DNA of 64,000 bases from Argentina anserina (GCF_933775445.1 NC_065873.1:30148501-30212500); one strand, 5' to 3'; shown: positions 1 to 12,815, numbered from the stretch's first letter. Translations and numbers: made by a program. The notes: a model not told the origin generated them from the letters alone.

Positions 1-1663
1 TGGTATTTCATCAATCCTTTGGCGACCTCGCTGCAAAACAAATGAAGAAAAGAATCAGAAAATGATGCAGTAAGTACTATAAAATGACACCTAAGTCCTC
101 AAGGTCGGTGATTTCCCCATACATTATCTAACACTGAATGTGTGTAGATACATACATAGTGAAATTTTTTGTGAAAGTTACAAAGCTCCAGCCCAGTGTA
201 ATATTAGCCTATTCCAAAATATGTTTGAGTTATGAGCATGATACTGATGGCAACTTCCAGAAAAGAAAAGGCATGGACAATATTCTTAGAAAACAGATTG
301 AATGGACTAGGAGCATAAACTTTGAGCAATGACCAAGTCTTACCGAGCTATAAATGTAGAAGTGGCAGCGAAATTGGATTGATGTACCAGGCGTGGAGCT
401 GTTCCATAATAAGTCATCTTCCATAATGGTCCATGTTTCACCAAGAAATTATAGCTCCTGGGAAGTTGATTGAATGGCCAGGGTGTATGATCCGACCACA
501 AGTCTGTAACAAACACCTGTGACATGCACTCTTAACACAAAACATGATCAACATATATTTCAAAAAAAAAACATAATCAATATATTTATACATCCACATC
601 CAATTAGTTTTTCCCCCAGTATTATGTATCATAGCCGAACAAGAAAGACAGGGATTGCATTTTCAAGTTTAACCAAATTGTATATTAAATCCTGTGGATT
701 ACTGAAGTAGAGTGGTGTATAATCAGTGTACAAACAATATTGATAGTTCATCGATACTGATGGAGCAGCCATAAGATGGCTGGAAAAGAAATATCATGCT
801 TGGAAGCCTAACCTTTTCTGGCCCAAAAGAAAGTCTCCATGGTAGTTTAAGGGTCTTGTCAGGTTAATAAGTTAATTTTCAGTTACAAGAATAATTATGA
901 GTCTAGAGTAAGAGTCTTTTAATGTCTTATTATTAATAAGTTAGCAGTTCTAGTCCTATGATTTTCTAGGAGTAGAGTTGTTTGAAGCCTATAAGTATGG
1001 ATGTCTATTGTACTTTCAGGGTAGATTGGAATGAATTGAAAAGATCCCTGACCTCCCTCATTTCTTTTCTCCCTTCTAAACCGCTCTCTTTCTCTTTTAT
1101 ACCACCCTTCCCTGCATCAGATATGGGTTTAGGGTTTGATGATAACTGACCTGATATTCATCTCCAAATTCTTGATTAAAGGCGACCTTAATAGCTTCCG
1201 CAGAAGCTCGATGACCGCCACCGGTGTCACTCATCAAAATGAGCACCTTCTTGGAGGTGCCCGGCACCGCACCATTGAGGGCCACTCCATTATCATCATA
1301 AAGAGCGCAGCCAGTATCGCCCAAGCCAATATTGATGTTGTTGTTGTTGTCACCGGCACCATTGCTGTCCCCACCACCACCACCAACCCCAAGAGAAGCG
1401 AAGCCGATTGGGAATCTGTCACAATGGAACCTAATAGCTCGATTAAAGTCGGTGACAATTCTGCGAATGCCGCTGGCTCTAGTGGTCAAACTGAGAGAAG
1501 CAGTGATGAGCTTGGGGTTTCTGGGAGCATCAAAGTAGAGGAAATTAGGTGAAAGGGGGCTGTGGCTGTGGAGCCTTGAAGGAAAGGCGAAGCGACCCAA
1601 TTGGGATACAAGGTCATAAAGAGGACTTGGTTCCTGGGTGCTTGTTATCGAAGGATTATGCAT
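1..1663 (-). CDS. MGD1: MGDG synthase, 5' part (runs off the left edge)
   Basis: Monogalactosyldiacylglycerol synthase transfers galactose from UDP-Gal to diacylglycerol at the plastid inner envelope and makes the main thylakoid lipid. I see exon 1 at 1663-1151, exon 2 at 516-344 and the first 30 bases of exon 3 at 30-1; the catalytic C-terminal half lies beyond the window. The start gives [12 protein letters not shown], close to the Arabidopsis MGD1 N-terminus as I recall it. About 130 residues of transit-peptide-like sequence with a Gly/Asn-rich stretch follow, then the family signature [20 protein letters not shown] and, after the phase-0 intron, [20 protein letters not shown]. Exon 3 opens with EVAKGLMKY, the expected continuation. 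The long plastid-type N-terminal extension indicates type A (MGD1) and not the short type B (MGD2/3). Confidence 0.93.
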
Positions 1664-1781
1664 CGCTCCCCACTTCTTTGGGTCAACAGAGGGACAGATT
1701 CTTGTTAAACCATGCTCCTGAGATGTACGTTAGTTATATACGAGTGTAACTAATGGTAACTAATGCGTTTTGACTATCAAT

Positions 1782-1823
<42 letters not shown>

Positions 1824-2845
1824 GTTTTGGGGTAGAGACGAGGGGTTTGTGGCCACAGAGCGATGGTGTGTACACCGACTCCCACTGAGCCTGCTGGAGC
1901 GCGCGTGAGAGTCAGAGGTGTGGTAAACGGGCCCTGTATGACTGGGCCGGCCTGGGACTTTAATGGAAATAAAATACCACCGATCACGTTTAGTGCATGT
2001 TATTTTGTTGGTACTACCATGTGATTTTCATGCAATTTTTTAGTTTAGGCTTTTAAACAACAACGCACTTGTGTGTGCAGCCCATGTGGTAAACAATCAT
2101 CGGCATATCTATATATAAATATATGTTGAAGGAAAAACATTATTAGTGTGTCTTCGTTAATGCAAATAAATGAATAAATTAATGACGTTTATGGTCAACG
2201 GATGTAACGGATCAAATACCATTATGTAGCCTTAATTGCTATTGTAATTACCATTTATTTCTATTGTAATCTTGACCCCCATATAAAAAGGATTATCAAT
2301 GAGATGAGTAGATCATTCCATTTTCCCTACAACAATATATATATATTATTGGTTTAATTTTATTGTAATTATTTTTTATTGGTTCTTATATGTAAATATT
2401 TTTTTGTCATTTTCATCGCGTGCATGTTAATCATATCATGACGTAATATAATTGATTGGGTACACCACATAGCAGTGTCACGTGGTGTGGTGGGTACACA
2501 TAATAATTACTCTCGTTGGCAGTTAACAACACCGTCCATTTTAAAAAAAAAAAAAACTTAAAACAAAAAATCATTAGACATCTTTATCAAAATACCATAT
2601 AATAACATTTTCATGTCTTTTCTGCCTACAATAGTAACAATTCGGTTGAGTATTTGGTCAGACCGACTTAACCACTCCTAAAATAACATCCCAAAAGTTG
2701 AGTTTGAAAGAACATTTTAAAACAAGACAATTGTTGAAGAATAACTCTGTAACAAGTGATGAGATGTTGAAGTATGAGATGGACCTAATGGTGTTTCACG
2801 ACAAGAATACATGATTATATGCTATATAGATCTATTTGAGTATTG
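1664..2845. other. Intergenic DNA upstream of MGD1
   Basis: No coding sequence recognised. The part next to the MGD1 start holds the (CT)n tract at 1784-1821 and is presumably its promoter and leader. The rest is AT-rich and has several short AT runs, for example at 2331-2347. Confidence 0.5.
1784..1821. repeat. (CT)n microsatellite
   Basis: Uninterrupted dinucleotide run about 120 bp upstream of the MGD1 start codon; on the gene's strand it reads (GA)n. CT/GA tracts in plant leaders can bind BPC/GAGA-binding factors, but nothing here proves such a role. Confidence 0.9.
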
Positions 2846-2959
2846 CTAGGGAAATGAAAACCCTAGCCGTACCATAGAGCCTCGTGCTCTGATATTCTCC
2901 AAAACCTGAAACTTCCACGACGCTCGTTGTGCTTTCCTTCCTCCATCAATCAAGCAACT

Positions 2960-3345
2960 ATGTCTTCCACCCTCGACATTGTGACGACAAGATTTTCCGC
3001 CTCCCTTGCTCTCGCAAGGGGTGATGGAGGACGACAAAATTGATATCTCGCACATGAACTCAGAAACCAAGGTGTACACCAACTCCAAGATTTACCTCCT
3101 TGCCAAGCCTCTCACCATCAAATCCTATAGTATTGGTGACTTGCAATCCCAATTCCGTAGGATTTGGGTGCTCAAACACAGTTTCAAGGTGTTATCCCAA
3201 CCAAACAACAAGTTTGTTTTCAAGCTTAACCGGGCGTATGATTGTAACAAGGTGTTATGGGGAGGTCCCTGATACTATCTGAAGGCCCCAGGCAAAATTA
3301 TGCTTAAGGTTTTTTCTGATCATTCTATTAGCTCTAATGTTAAGG
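2960..3345 (+). pseudogene. Broken DUF4283 (retroelement-type) relic 1
   Basis: Translated pieces match the N-terminal DUF4283 domain found in plant zinc-knuckle, retroelement-associated proteins. The opening ATG at 2960 gives MSSTLDIVTTRFSASL. The frame then shifts near 3005-3015 and continues as MEDDKIDISHMNSETKVY and IYLLAKPLTIKSYSIGDLQ, ending with the typical VLWGGP block. The Trp expected next is a TGA stop at 3270-3272, followed by readable residues (YYLKAPGKIMLKVF). One frameshift and one nonsense codon mark it as dead. The family call rests on remembered motif layout (AK.L...K......L...F...W, then FVFKL, then GGPW). Confidence 0.6.
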
Positions 3346-3548
3346 ATAAAGACAAAATTTAAGGTTTTTGTTTATTTTAAATAATATTTTACAATTATGT
3401 TTCCTCGTAGTTATAGGATGAATAAGTCGTGCTTAATTTAGAATGAGTAGACGTTATGTTATCTATCATATAAATATGCTCACAATCTCTTATTTATCTG
3501 AAGATGGTAGTGGAGGGATATGTAATAGTTATTCTGACATTGACCCTT

Positions 3549-3612
3549 TTTTTTATAAACCAAGTGGTTTCTTAAAAAACTTTTTTATAAACCAAGTGGT
3601 TTCTTAAAAAAA
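3549..3612. repeat. 32-bp tandem repeat, two copies
   Basis: The unit containing ATAAACCAAGTGGTTTCTTA occurs twice in direct succession with a period of 32 bases and nearly no change between copies. Confidence 0.85.
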
Positions 3613-3879
3613 AAATAAGTTAATAAGTTTATCCCCGTTTATCATGATATCTTGATCTAATGATCTATCGTTAATGTGAAAGCAAATGTGTATATATAGT
3701 TATCTTATTGGCATCAGCTTATTTATAAAATGACATTATCTATTGATATTTAGTTATAAACGAACAATTAAAAAGTGAAAAGTACAATTGGGGTAGAAAA
3801 AAAGAAACAAAGGAGCGTCGTCTAGGGTTTCTCTAGATTTTTTTGCTTATGCTTAGCATCCCTTTATGCCATCGACATC

Positions 3880-4290
3880 ATGTCTGAAGGCTTCAACACT
3901 CATGTTGTTGTTTCTCTCACAATCAAGAAGAAGGGCAAGGTGGCTTTTGCGGGGGCTGCTAGCAACGTAATGATTCCACAGAAACCTTTTGTCGTGGGAC
4001 GTCGGCTCACTATGAAGAAGAAACTAGCTCCAAAAGCAGTGATCAACGCTCTGACATCCGTCTGGGGATACAAACATCATCTATAGATGCGTGCGCAGGG
4101 TGATCGATATGTGATGAAGTTCACAGAGGAGGCCGAAAAGAGACTACGTCATTGAAAATGGTCCTTGGTACTATAACAAGGTTTTGTTCGTCGCAACCGC
4201 CTTTGATTGTCTTTGTAATCCGGTGGTGATGCCTATTTTGAGTTTCTTGTTACGATGGAGATGTTTAGGTTGTTGTCGGCATTGATGACT
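3880..4290 (+). pseudogene. Broken DUF4283 relic 2
   Basis: A second, diverged DUF4283-like segment. It reads MSEGFNTHVVVSLTIKKKGK, then the domain core VVGRRLTMKKKLAPKAVINA and LTSVWGYKHH, with a stop at 4084-4086. It resumes in frame (MRAQGDRYVMKFTEEAEKR), shifts frame near 4145, and continues as VIENGPWYYNKVLFVATAFD. The GPW block with its downstream hydrophobic stretch is the family hallmark. A stop and a frameshift show it is non-functional. It may derive from the same type of element as relic 1, but the two cores are too different to be a recent duplication. Confidence 0.55.
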
Positions 4291-4396
4291 CTTGAGGCGC
4301 TTGAATTAATAAGTGTATCACTGACAGTTGTGAAGGAGGTGTTTGGGAATGAGGTGAATGGAGGGCACTGAGCTAGGGTTTGCATCACTCATTTTC

Positions 4397-7075
4397 TGTC
4401 ACATCCCGTAAGGGAAAATGACGGTATTAGAGTTAAAAATTATGGATTAATAATCGAACAAAGTCCGTTTGAACACTCGCTAGCTTAGAAACTTGTACAA
4501 ATTTTTCGCTAAACAACAAACTGAGTTTTACAAATGTAACTTGAAAATAGAAACTCAAATTATGACTTTGGAAACACATGTGAAATAATTATACGAACTT
4601 TACAATAATTTGAAATAACGGAAGGTGATCAAAGAGTCACCGGCCCAAAACAAATACAACTATGACAACCCAAAATATACAACAATGTGACATGATTTAT
4701 GATAAAACCTCGAAACTTATATCTCAATAAGAACAAGATACAAGAGAGAGAGAGAGAGAGCTAATAAAATAAAAATGATTTCAAACGGCCTAAAGGATGT
4801 GTACTCCTAAACTTCACATTTCCTAAACTCTTGTTGGCTCCTAACCTACACAAAAACTATAGTATGGGTGAGCTTCGTCCTCGCTCACCCAGTAGGGGCC
4901 AGCCCACCTCTGTGGTTTGAAAGTGAGATAGGTTAAGTTTTATGAAAACTTAAATAGTTTTAGATGTGAGCTCGAGTTATAAACGTTTTTATTGCAAAAG
5001 GGATAAGTTATCTTTTAGGGAAATCAATGCAAATATGTATGATGACCATCAATAATATCCAGCTAGTGGTGACCGATCCTAACAACTTGTAGCAGAACTA
5101 TCAAGTCGAGACCAACTGCCTTTGTTGCAATAACAAATGAGTGAGAGTGTCCATTTAACGGAATGCTCTCAATAATAATGTAAGGTATGGATCTAATAAT
5201 AAATAGGGCATTACCCCTCTGGAGGTTTACGGTTATTGACACCAAGGAGTTATCGGAATACCGTGCCCCATTCACTCTCAGGTCTACTCACTCATGAAGT
5301 ATCCGTCTATCATCGGGTTTTAGCATTTATAAAGCAATAATGCATTTCATTTAACATTTAAATACATCAACCGAGGCATCGACAATGAATTTAAAGGTAC
5401 AAAATACACAAAGGGGGTTAGCTCACCCTACTTGGATTGAAGTGCATAATCCTCGTTGCTATTATAGTTCCGAAATAATGATGATGATGCAACTCCAACT
5501 TTGTACGATTTCATTGCATCAACTCTGAATCCATTTATCAAAGAGTCAACACAAATTTTTCGAGTATTGTAAATTGACTCAATTCAGTATTCATAGTTTG
5601 ACCAGGAAAGTCAAAAGATTGACTTTATGTTGACCAAGTATTCATGGGTTGACCAGGAATTAACCATGTTGACTAATTATCGACTAAATCTCGGAAAACC
5701 TGAAAATATTCTAACTTCAAATGTCGAGCGATAAAAAGCATACTTTAATGATATTAAAGCTACTCAGAATCGTATCAACGACTTTATTATTCATCGACAC
5801 ATTTCTAATTAAATGTAATTCTCGATTCCCGAACTGGGTGAGAATCAAAAATGACTTATGTAATTTCACAGGGGTAGTAAAACAGTAAAAATGGTAACTG
5901 TAAAAAGATAAAAACCAGGGGATTTACCCCTTCCTTTTCTGATCGGTCTCCGATCAAATCCTGTCTCTAAACTACTCCTAATTCCAACCAAAATTGACAT
6001 ACAAAAACACAAGAAGCATCACAACATCATGGCAAACACAAACATACCAAAATCAAAGGAACTTGGAGTTCAATTTCTACCTCAACGAAGAACATCAATA
6101 CATGCAGTTGGTGCCCGAGGTCTCCTACTTGCTTCTGAGGCTGCTTCATTGCTGCTAAGACCAATCCAAGCTCGGCTTGGTATCTGGGTTATAAAATGAA
6201 GGTCGTCGAAGTTGAAGACTGGCAGCGAATCGAAAATAGGGAAAAGAGATTGAGGTTAAGGCTCGGCTTAACATATCGACAAAGAAAAGGTGTCATAAAC
6301 GAGATAGAGGCTCAGGGCTTACCAAGAATTGAAGAATCAAGGTCGTAGGGGTCCACTGAGCCGTTGAGATGGCGGAGGAGGATTGTGGCAAACACGGTGG
6401 TGAGTTGAAAAAGAAGGAGAAACCAAGTCAGACTTCAATTCGTAAAATTGAACACATAATGAATTGGGTACTGGGATTAGAGGATAGACTCACCAATTGG
6501 AAACAAGGAGGTTCGCCGGAGATCAAGGTTTCGCCGACTTTCCACCGACTGCATTTCTTTGTCTTGATTTCGATCTGTTGAGAAACGAAGATGTTTCTAT
6601 GATCGACGAGCATGGTTGTGTAGAGATTGATGAGGCGAATCCAATGGTGGAGATGCATGTGTGTGAGTCTTGCCTTGGCGGCGGAGGAGAAAGATAAGTG
6701 GTGGTGTCGGTCTCGGTGGAAGTCATTGAGAGAGAGAGTCGAACAGAATGGGGAGAAGAAAAGAAAACGTGAAGGGAAAAATAAAGAAAAGGATCTGGGT
6801 TCAGGTTAACAAATGGTCTAGGCTGGGCTTTCTCAAGCCCATAAACAAAAACTCAAAACTAATTTTCAGAAAATAATTTTTAAAACAAGTAAACTTTTAG
6901 AAATTCGTAAAAATAAAACCGAGCGTCAGAAAAATATTTTGTGAACACTTCCGAGCTCATGACGACATGTAACTTAATATCGACGTATTAAACTACGTTT
7001 ATGACATTTAAAATAAATGTCGATAAATTAGTCCTAATGTATCGGTAATCGTAATAAGAAATCTCGGGTATTACA
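4397..7075. repeat. Dispersed repeat A, copy 1 (2.7 kb)
   Basis: The segment starts TGTCACATCCCG and ends CTCGGGTATTACA, so its ends are imperfect inverted matches. Two internal stretches recur in the 48.6-49.8 kb region. One is near 5865-5960, with the motif CAGGGGA.TTACC followed by a (T)GATC-containing segment. The other is near 6890-6950, with the exact block CCGAGCGTCAGAAAAATATT. Short open frames at 6369-6581 and nearby match nothing I know. The class is unresolved: a non-autonomous element or a solo LTR are both possible. I could not establish a target-site duplication by eye. Confidence 0.6.
4743..4760. repeat. (GA)n microsatellite
   Basis: Short GA run inside dispersed repeat A copy 1. 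Confidence 0.8.
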
Positions 7076-9170
7076 TTCTTTCCCCTTAAAATAATTTCAC
7101 CCATGAAATTCCAAGGGTTAGTTATTTGGTCAATTTGGTATGCTTGAGCATGAGGAAACCAACAGTCGAGGTCCACCAAATACGTTAGAACTTAGTGTTC
7201 TTGGCGTCAATCCGAGGGGAACCAAGGTAAGTGGTAAACAGGTGGGGGCGGCGCGCGGTTCGACAAGTGTCTCGTTTGTGGTGAGCACGACGTTGTTCAC
7301 GAATCCTAACCCTAATCCTTTTCGAGCAGGTTGGGTTTAGATGCTAAACTTGGGTCTGTTGCTAGCTCTTCTGGCACATTTTCTCCCCCGACGCCGACAT
7401 TCTCCATCTCTGGAGTTACAATGGTGGATATTGATAGGAGAACTTTGTGCAACGTTCTTAACATGTTTTTACCTCCATTTGTACTTTACTTAGCCATTAT
7501 TATTGTAGTATTGAGTCTTTGAGTCGAGTTAGGAGTCTTTGGTTGCGTTAGTTGCCTTTTGGTGCCAAAACGGGTGTAAAATGCAAAAATTGTCGAAAGT
7601 GCTATAAATAGTAGTATTCCTTGTCGAACTAGGAAACCTAGTTGGGTTAGGATTTATTATTCGACATTTCTGTAACATTTGTGATTTATATTTATTATTT
7701 TATTTCCTTATTTTCAGAATTAAATGTGAGATAATGACTTGGAAATTAAGGAAAGAAATAGGAGAAGAAGGAAACAAAATGAGAAAAATGAAAGAAATAA
7801 TTTAGTTTCTGAATAAGATGAAAATGAAATAGTATGTAGCCTCAAAGGATGGAAGGTTCATCAGGCAATTAAAAGGAAAGAAGAAGAAAAGAAGGAAACA
7901 AAAGAAGAAGAAAAGAAGGAAACAAAAGAAGAAAAAGGAATGAGAGAACAAATAGATAATTCTAAAGAATGCATGTGGCCTAGAAGAAGAGAGAATGCAT
8001 GTGACCAACAAAGATGATCATCATTCAATCGAGAAGGAAAGAAAAGAAAATAAAAAAGGGAAATAGAGAATCAGCCCATTACCATGTAGCCCCTCTCACC
8101 TATTCCTCTATAAATAGCATGTCATTCCTACACATTGGTATCTCCATTCTCTCACAAACAAAGCCGAATTGCTGTCTAAATACATCCAGAAAATTCAAGC
8201 CAAAAACCTTCATCCATCATCACCAAACCGTGCTCATCCTCTTGCCTCCCCAAATCCGAATTCATCTTGCTTCATCCTAGAAGGTTTCTAATGTGTGATT
8301 CATCCATGGCTTGTAACTTTTCTTTTGGTTTTCTGAAATTTTCGATTTTATTATATGAATTCTTGGATGTTATTTTCGGTTTTATATATGAAGAACATAA
8401 ATTCAGACTTATTTGGTTTCCTGTTTTGATTGTATGAACTCTTGAATGTGTGTTTATACCATGTGTAATAGCTATGGGCAATAGGGTTTTGAAATTAATT
8501 TAGGTTTTATTTCAATTTATTCCATGAACTTGTGCATCTAAATCAATGCTTGAGGAAGCCAAGGCCATGGTTCTCCTAAAGGTTGCGATTTAATTCACCA
8601 AAGTGTTCTTTGATTGAGTATGCGCTTCGTGTTTCAATTATTGATACTTGTTTAGGGTTGTGATAGTTCTAGGAATTTGCATCCTTAATTAAGATGAGTG
8701 ACGCCATGCTTGCTTACATGTCTCCAATTCGATTTAATGTGTTTATGTGCTACTTTGTTGTTTAACTAGTACGCTTCGTTATGTTGAACTCTTTTTAGCA
8801 TATGTTTAGGATTGAACGCTTCGTTGATTCTAAATAATTAAGAAGTCTTAACGATTAGATGAACCGCTTCGGACTCTAATTAAAATTGGAATTGAAATAG
8901 ACTTATAAAGAATCGAAAGTACTTGCTGCCTATATGTTATCCTATGCGTGTCATACATGTTTCTTGAGTAGAATTCGTGTTTTGGTTATGTGATGAGTGG
9001 TAGATCAATTGTATATAAGTAATTTAGGATTTATTTTAAGTTGTAGTTTTAGAATCCAAATCAAATCCCCCAATAACATGATAAGTGTTGAGGCCCTTTT
9101 GATTTCCCGGACTGAACGATCCATGCTTATTCTATACTAACGATGATGTTTTTCAGGGTATTTTATAGAC
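7076..9170. repeat. Retroelement-like debris, class unresolved
   Basis: No gene recognised. The part from 7140 to 7440 has short reading frames rich in Asn-Pro and Ser-Thr, of the kind that follow DUF4283 domains, but no diagnostic motif. From about 7560 the sequence has LTR- or leader-like features: TATAAATA near 7604-7611, purine-rich AAGAAGAAGAAA runs at 7740-7990, and a long T-rich non-coding part to 9170. No reverse transcriptase, integrase or RNase H motif is visible on either strand, so any element here is non-autonomous or a solo LTR. Confidence 0.35.
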
Positions 9171-9224
9171 GTTCTAACCAACGATCTATCATATCTTGTC
9201 GCCAAGTTTGGGAGAACTGATCCG

Positions 9225-9617
9225 GTGGTGTCGCCGGTGATACTTCAAGCTGTGGAGGTCCCTTCGTCGGTACATGAGGCAACCCTATCCCTCCTGGCGC
9301 CGTTAGCAGGGTTGAGTGGCAATAAGAGGAGAGCTGAGATGGAATTGGTGGTGGTAAGGAGAAAGAGTGGTTATGTGTTGCAGAGTACATGGGCGGAAGT
9401 GCCGTTGGAGCTCCCTTTTCCGGCGGACCTTCATCTCCCCCATCAAGATGGGCTGCTCACGGCGAGTCTGCCGAAGAGAAATAGGTTGGTCCGGCCTCCG
9501 GGTCAGAAGAATAAGTCCAAGACCGAGGCTAAGATGTCTGGGGCGGGAAAAGCTGGACCGAGGAAGACTAGGTCGGGGAAGATTGGACAAGTAAAGACTG
9601 GGCCCCATCGGGCTTGA
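9225..9617 (+). CDS. Basic, low-complexity open frame of unknown origin
   Basis: A 130-residue frame that I do not recognise. Its C-terminal third is very basic and repetitive (KNKSKTEAKMSGAGKAGPRK). Composition is GC-richer than its surroundings, and it sits between two retroelement-like stretches. It may be the basic tail of a DUF4283/zinc-knuckle protein whose front part is represented by the relics further left. There is no splice or promoter evidence, so it is probably not an active gene. Confidence 0.2.
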   Translation: MVSPVILQAVEVPSSVHEATLSLLAPLAGLSGNKRRAEMELVVVRRKSGYVLQSTWAEVPLELPFPADLHLPHQDGLLTASLPKRNRLVRPPGQKNKSKTEAKMSGAGKAGPRKTRSGKIGQVKTGPHRA

Positions 9618-10870
9618 TGTGTCTTAAAATGTTATTCGCAAGCGCATGAATCTATTGTAGCACAAAGATGCAATAGCAAGGTCGAACCCACATAGAATGT
9701 ATGAAATTAGGAAAAACTAATGAAATCTAAATTAATTTAACACTAACCTAGTTGAATGAAATTTGGTTATGAAGTAGATAAAATAAAGACAAAATAAAGA
9801 TAAAGATTACCTTGATGACGAAGTAACTAAGGTATCGGATTTCACCACATTAATCAATAAGTCTCGATATATTATCTACTAATTCCCAATTAGGAGTAGC
9901 AATCTATAAATAAATCTACTGTTTTCTCAAGATTTATCAATGAAGCACACATGAATAAATTCTAATGTAGACTCTTTTTCGCTTCTTAATTATGAACACC
10001 AAAGCATCACTTGTATACAAACTTATTTAAACTACAAAAGATCAAAAATTTTGCTAAGCATCCGATGTGAAACAAGCTCATTTGAATGACAAGAGATCAA
10101 AGGATTTCATATTAATATGATACAAAACCAAACATGGATTAATGAAAGTGACTTCCGAACTACCAAAAATGCATGACATTAGAGGTGAAAGGAACAAAGA
10201 TTTTATTAATGCATATTGAAGCAAGAATCATAGGCATGAAATATGTGATTATGAGAATTAATAGATAATTGAATAAAACTTATTTCATAATATGGTTTCC
10301 TCCTTAACCTTAGTTAAGGAAATTTAGCAATACATAATACAAACTAAAAACATGCTCAAAACTATAAAATACAACATAGGAAAATAGCTAAGGAAATGGA
10401 AGAACAAAGAGCAACAATGTGTCTTTCAAATTCTCCCCACTCTCCTCTTTTCTATTCTCATGAAACAACATCTATTTATAGGGAAACAAAGATCTTCACT
10501 CTAGCTCCATCTCCATGTGAATATGACTTTACCTCTTTCAAAATTCTCAAGCTTGATGACAATAAGTCTTCACTCTAAATGCTTCCATACATCACTTCTC
10601 TCTTCATCAAATTCCATTTGCCCTCTCTCTCTCAATTTCCATGTGGAAAAGATGAATACTAAGAACACAATCTTTGAAAGAGTGAAAACTTAATTCATTA
10701 TTTCAAGCAAGCTTGTTTCTAGCCACCTTATTTCATAGGAGATTGTCTCATGCATCATTCATGCTCTAGCTAGCTTCCATTTTTATGTATGTACCTATGA
10801 ATCAAACAAGCAAAAGTAAATTCAACAATTGATAGCTAAGGTAATATTTTCAATACAACACACATTTTTT
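9618..10870. repeat. Retroelement-like non-coding stretch
   Basis: AT-rich, with the segment near 9640-9690 (cgcaagcgcatgaatc...caaggtcgaacccacatag) resembling sequence I associate with plant Ty3/gypsy Tat-type elements. There is no coding domain on either strand. Confidence 0.35.
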
Positions 10871-10960
10871 TTTGGTTAAGGAAAAACTTCATTAAAATTG
10901 GGAAACCCCATAGCCAATTAAAATTACAACATACTTAAGGAAAATTACAACTTAACACAA
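10869..10960 (-). mobile_element. Probable LINE 3' end (minus orientation)
   Basis: On the minus strand this reads TTAATGAAGTTTTTCCTTAACCAAAAAAAAA, the usual closing motif of plant L1-type LINEs followed by a poly(A) tail. The body of the element is not recognisable, so this would be a heavily 5'-truncated insertion. Confidence 0.4.
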
Positions 10961-11609
10961 TCCACATGGAAGGTGTAATTAAGTGTAACCCTAAAAATAA
11001 ATTGAAAATTACAACATCATCTACAACACAAAACAAGCTGCCGCTATGGCCATAGCTGAACTCCGCAGTGGTTAATGCCGCCGGTAGCCAATGCTTGGTG
11101 AGGAAGACCAATTCGGATAGATGAGTATCGATAACAGTACACATTCTTCAAAGCTCGGTGGCCCATGTGGATGTGGTGATTTCAGAGGGTACTTCTAGGG
11201 GAGCTTCTCTCCCCTTTTGACGTCATGTTTGAGTTCTCAAGAATAAGTTAGCCATGCTAACAAGACGTGTTTGGTTACTTTGGGCCGACTGTATAAACTC
11301 AGCATTGGAATGTTAGTTTCTAGTTCTAGTTTTGTTAGTTGATTTTGAATTTTTCATTTCACAAACTCTTAATTATCGTTACTTCCAATTAGGGAATGAA
11401 AGTTTGTTTATGTTGTTACGTACATTACATGTTTTTTTATACGTGACGTTTTTTTTAAAGTGCAATTGGGAAACGGAGACGAATACGTGAGAATGGGGTG
11501 GGAGGTGCCAGGTCCAACAAGAAGGTGGGCTGTACAATGTGTAGGTTTGGAGTTTGGACTATGGGGAAAGAGGGAAGAATTTCGGTCAGCTCCGTGCCAC
11601 AGAAAACCA

Positions 11610-11616
11610 TATAAAT
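11610..11616 (+). promoter_or_regulatory. Candidate TATA box of the DnaJ-type gene
   Basis: TATAAAT lies 93 bases before the ATG at 11709, a fitting distance for a short leader. It is judged only by motif and position. Confidence 0.4.
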
Positions 11617-11708
11617 TCACCATATTATAAAGAATCACTGCGTTCAAGAAAACCCAATTTTGATTCCGAGTTTTCCCTTCACATTTTCACAACCTTCAGA
11701 ACTCGGAA

Positions 11709-12815
11709 ATGACTAGCTGTATGTGTAGCAGAGCATCGATTGTGGTCAATCCGATTCACAGAGATGGTTTTGCATCGTTGACCACCCAGCTAACTCGTGT
11801 TAGGGTTTCTGTACCATGTGGTTCAAGAACCAGGCCCCTCGGAAATTCAAGGGTTTCTGGGGTGCGAGCTTCAGCTGTGGAATCCTATGAAGGCTCCTCT
11901 AATTTCGTTAATCGCATGGAAAAAGCATGGTTAATCTCTAAGGTACTTCTTATTCTTTCTGAGATTATCTCGTTTCCCTTATCTGTCGTCTGAAATTTTA
12001 CATGTTTCAGTTGTGTACTGTGTAGCTACTAATTGGATTTTGATTCCATATCAGTCCAATTGTTAATCTTAATAAGTTCAGTTGGGGCGACTTTGAAAAC
12101 TGGATGGTTATAGTTTTGATATGTTGGGTGGTTGGTTAGATGAGTATTGTTCATTGCCCAAGTAAACGCAGCAGTCTTAATGATGTGGTATATCTATTGC
12201 AAGTCTAATACCTCGCCTGAAAGGCAGTGTTGGATAATTTTAGGCTTTTAGCTGTGAACCCTGTGATAGCCTTTGGTGCTACATTGTAATGTCCTGGATA
12301 ACACTTTCCGGCTTACACTGTATACAAAGATAGGTGTACCATTTTTCTTGCCAAGGTTCTTGGTGAATGCTAGGGACCCATGTAGCTGGTTTCAGCCATT
12401 GACCATCAACTGATGAGGTCCTCTTGTTGTGTTCTAATATTATCCTTGTTTATCACTTTTTAGCAACCAAGGCCTGTTGCTTGTTCTTCTTGCAACTCAA
12501 ATGGGCATATCGAATGCAAATGGTGTGCTGGTACAGGCTTCTTTGTTCTTGGCGATAACATGCTTTGCCAAGTCCCTTCAAAAAGTACTAGTTGCGTCAT
12601 ATGTACCGGGAAGGTAAATCAAATTTTGATTTGCCAACACCATTCATTAATTTATGTTATGTTATCATCCCTCAATTTCCTAATGCACATGCTATAGGTA
12701 ACAAATAATTAAAGTCCGCATACTTATGTTCATCCAGGGATCAATGCGATGCTCAGATTGTAAGGGAACAGGTTTTCGTGCCAAGTGGTTAGGACAGCCT
12801 CCTATATCCAAGTAG
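11709..12815 (+). CDS. Chloroplast DnaJ-type zinc-finger protein (BSD2-like superfamily)
   Basis: Three exons (11709-11942, 12464-12613, 12738-12815), all phase 0, encode 153 residues. Residues 1-60 form a Ser/Arg-rich, acid-poor plastid transit-like region. From about residue 79 comes the DnaJ cysteine-rich fold without J domain: CSSCNSNGHIECKWCAGTG, then CVICTGKGSMRCSDCKGTGF. That is four CxxC pairs, with Gly after the second and fourth, enough for two zinc centres. Relatives such as BSD2 and PSA2 assist assembly of Rubisco or photosystem I. The exact client of this subfamily is not evident. By memory the closest Arabidopsis entries are the At2g24860/At5g17840 type. Exon 1 carries the targeting region, exons 2-3 the zinc fold. 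Confidence 0.85.

Noticed and set aside
1136..1552. 138-residue plus-strand frame over MGD1 exon 1
   Set aside because: It is the antisense shadow of a clear MGDG synthase exon and has a biased composition caused by the GGN/CCN-rich coding strand.
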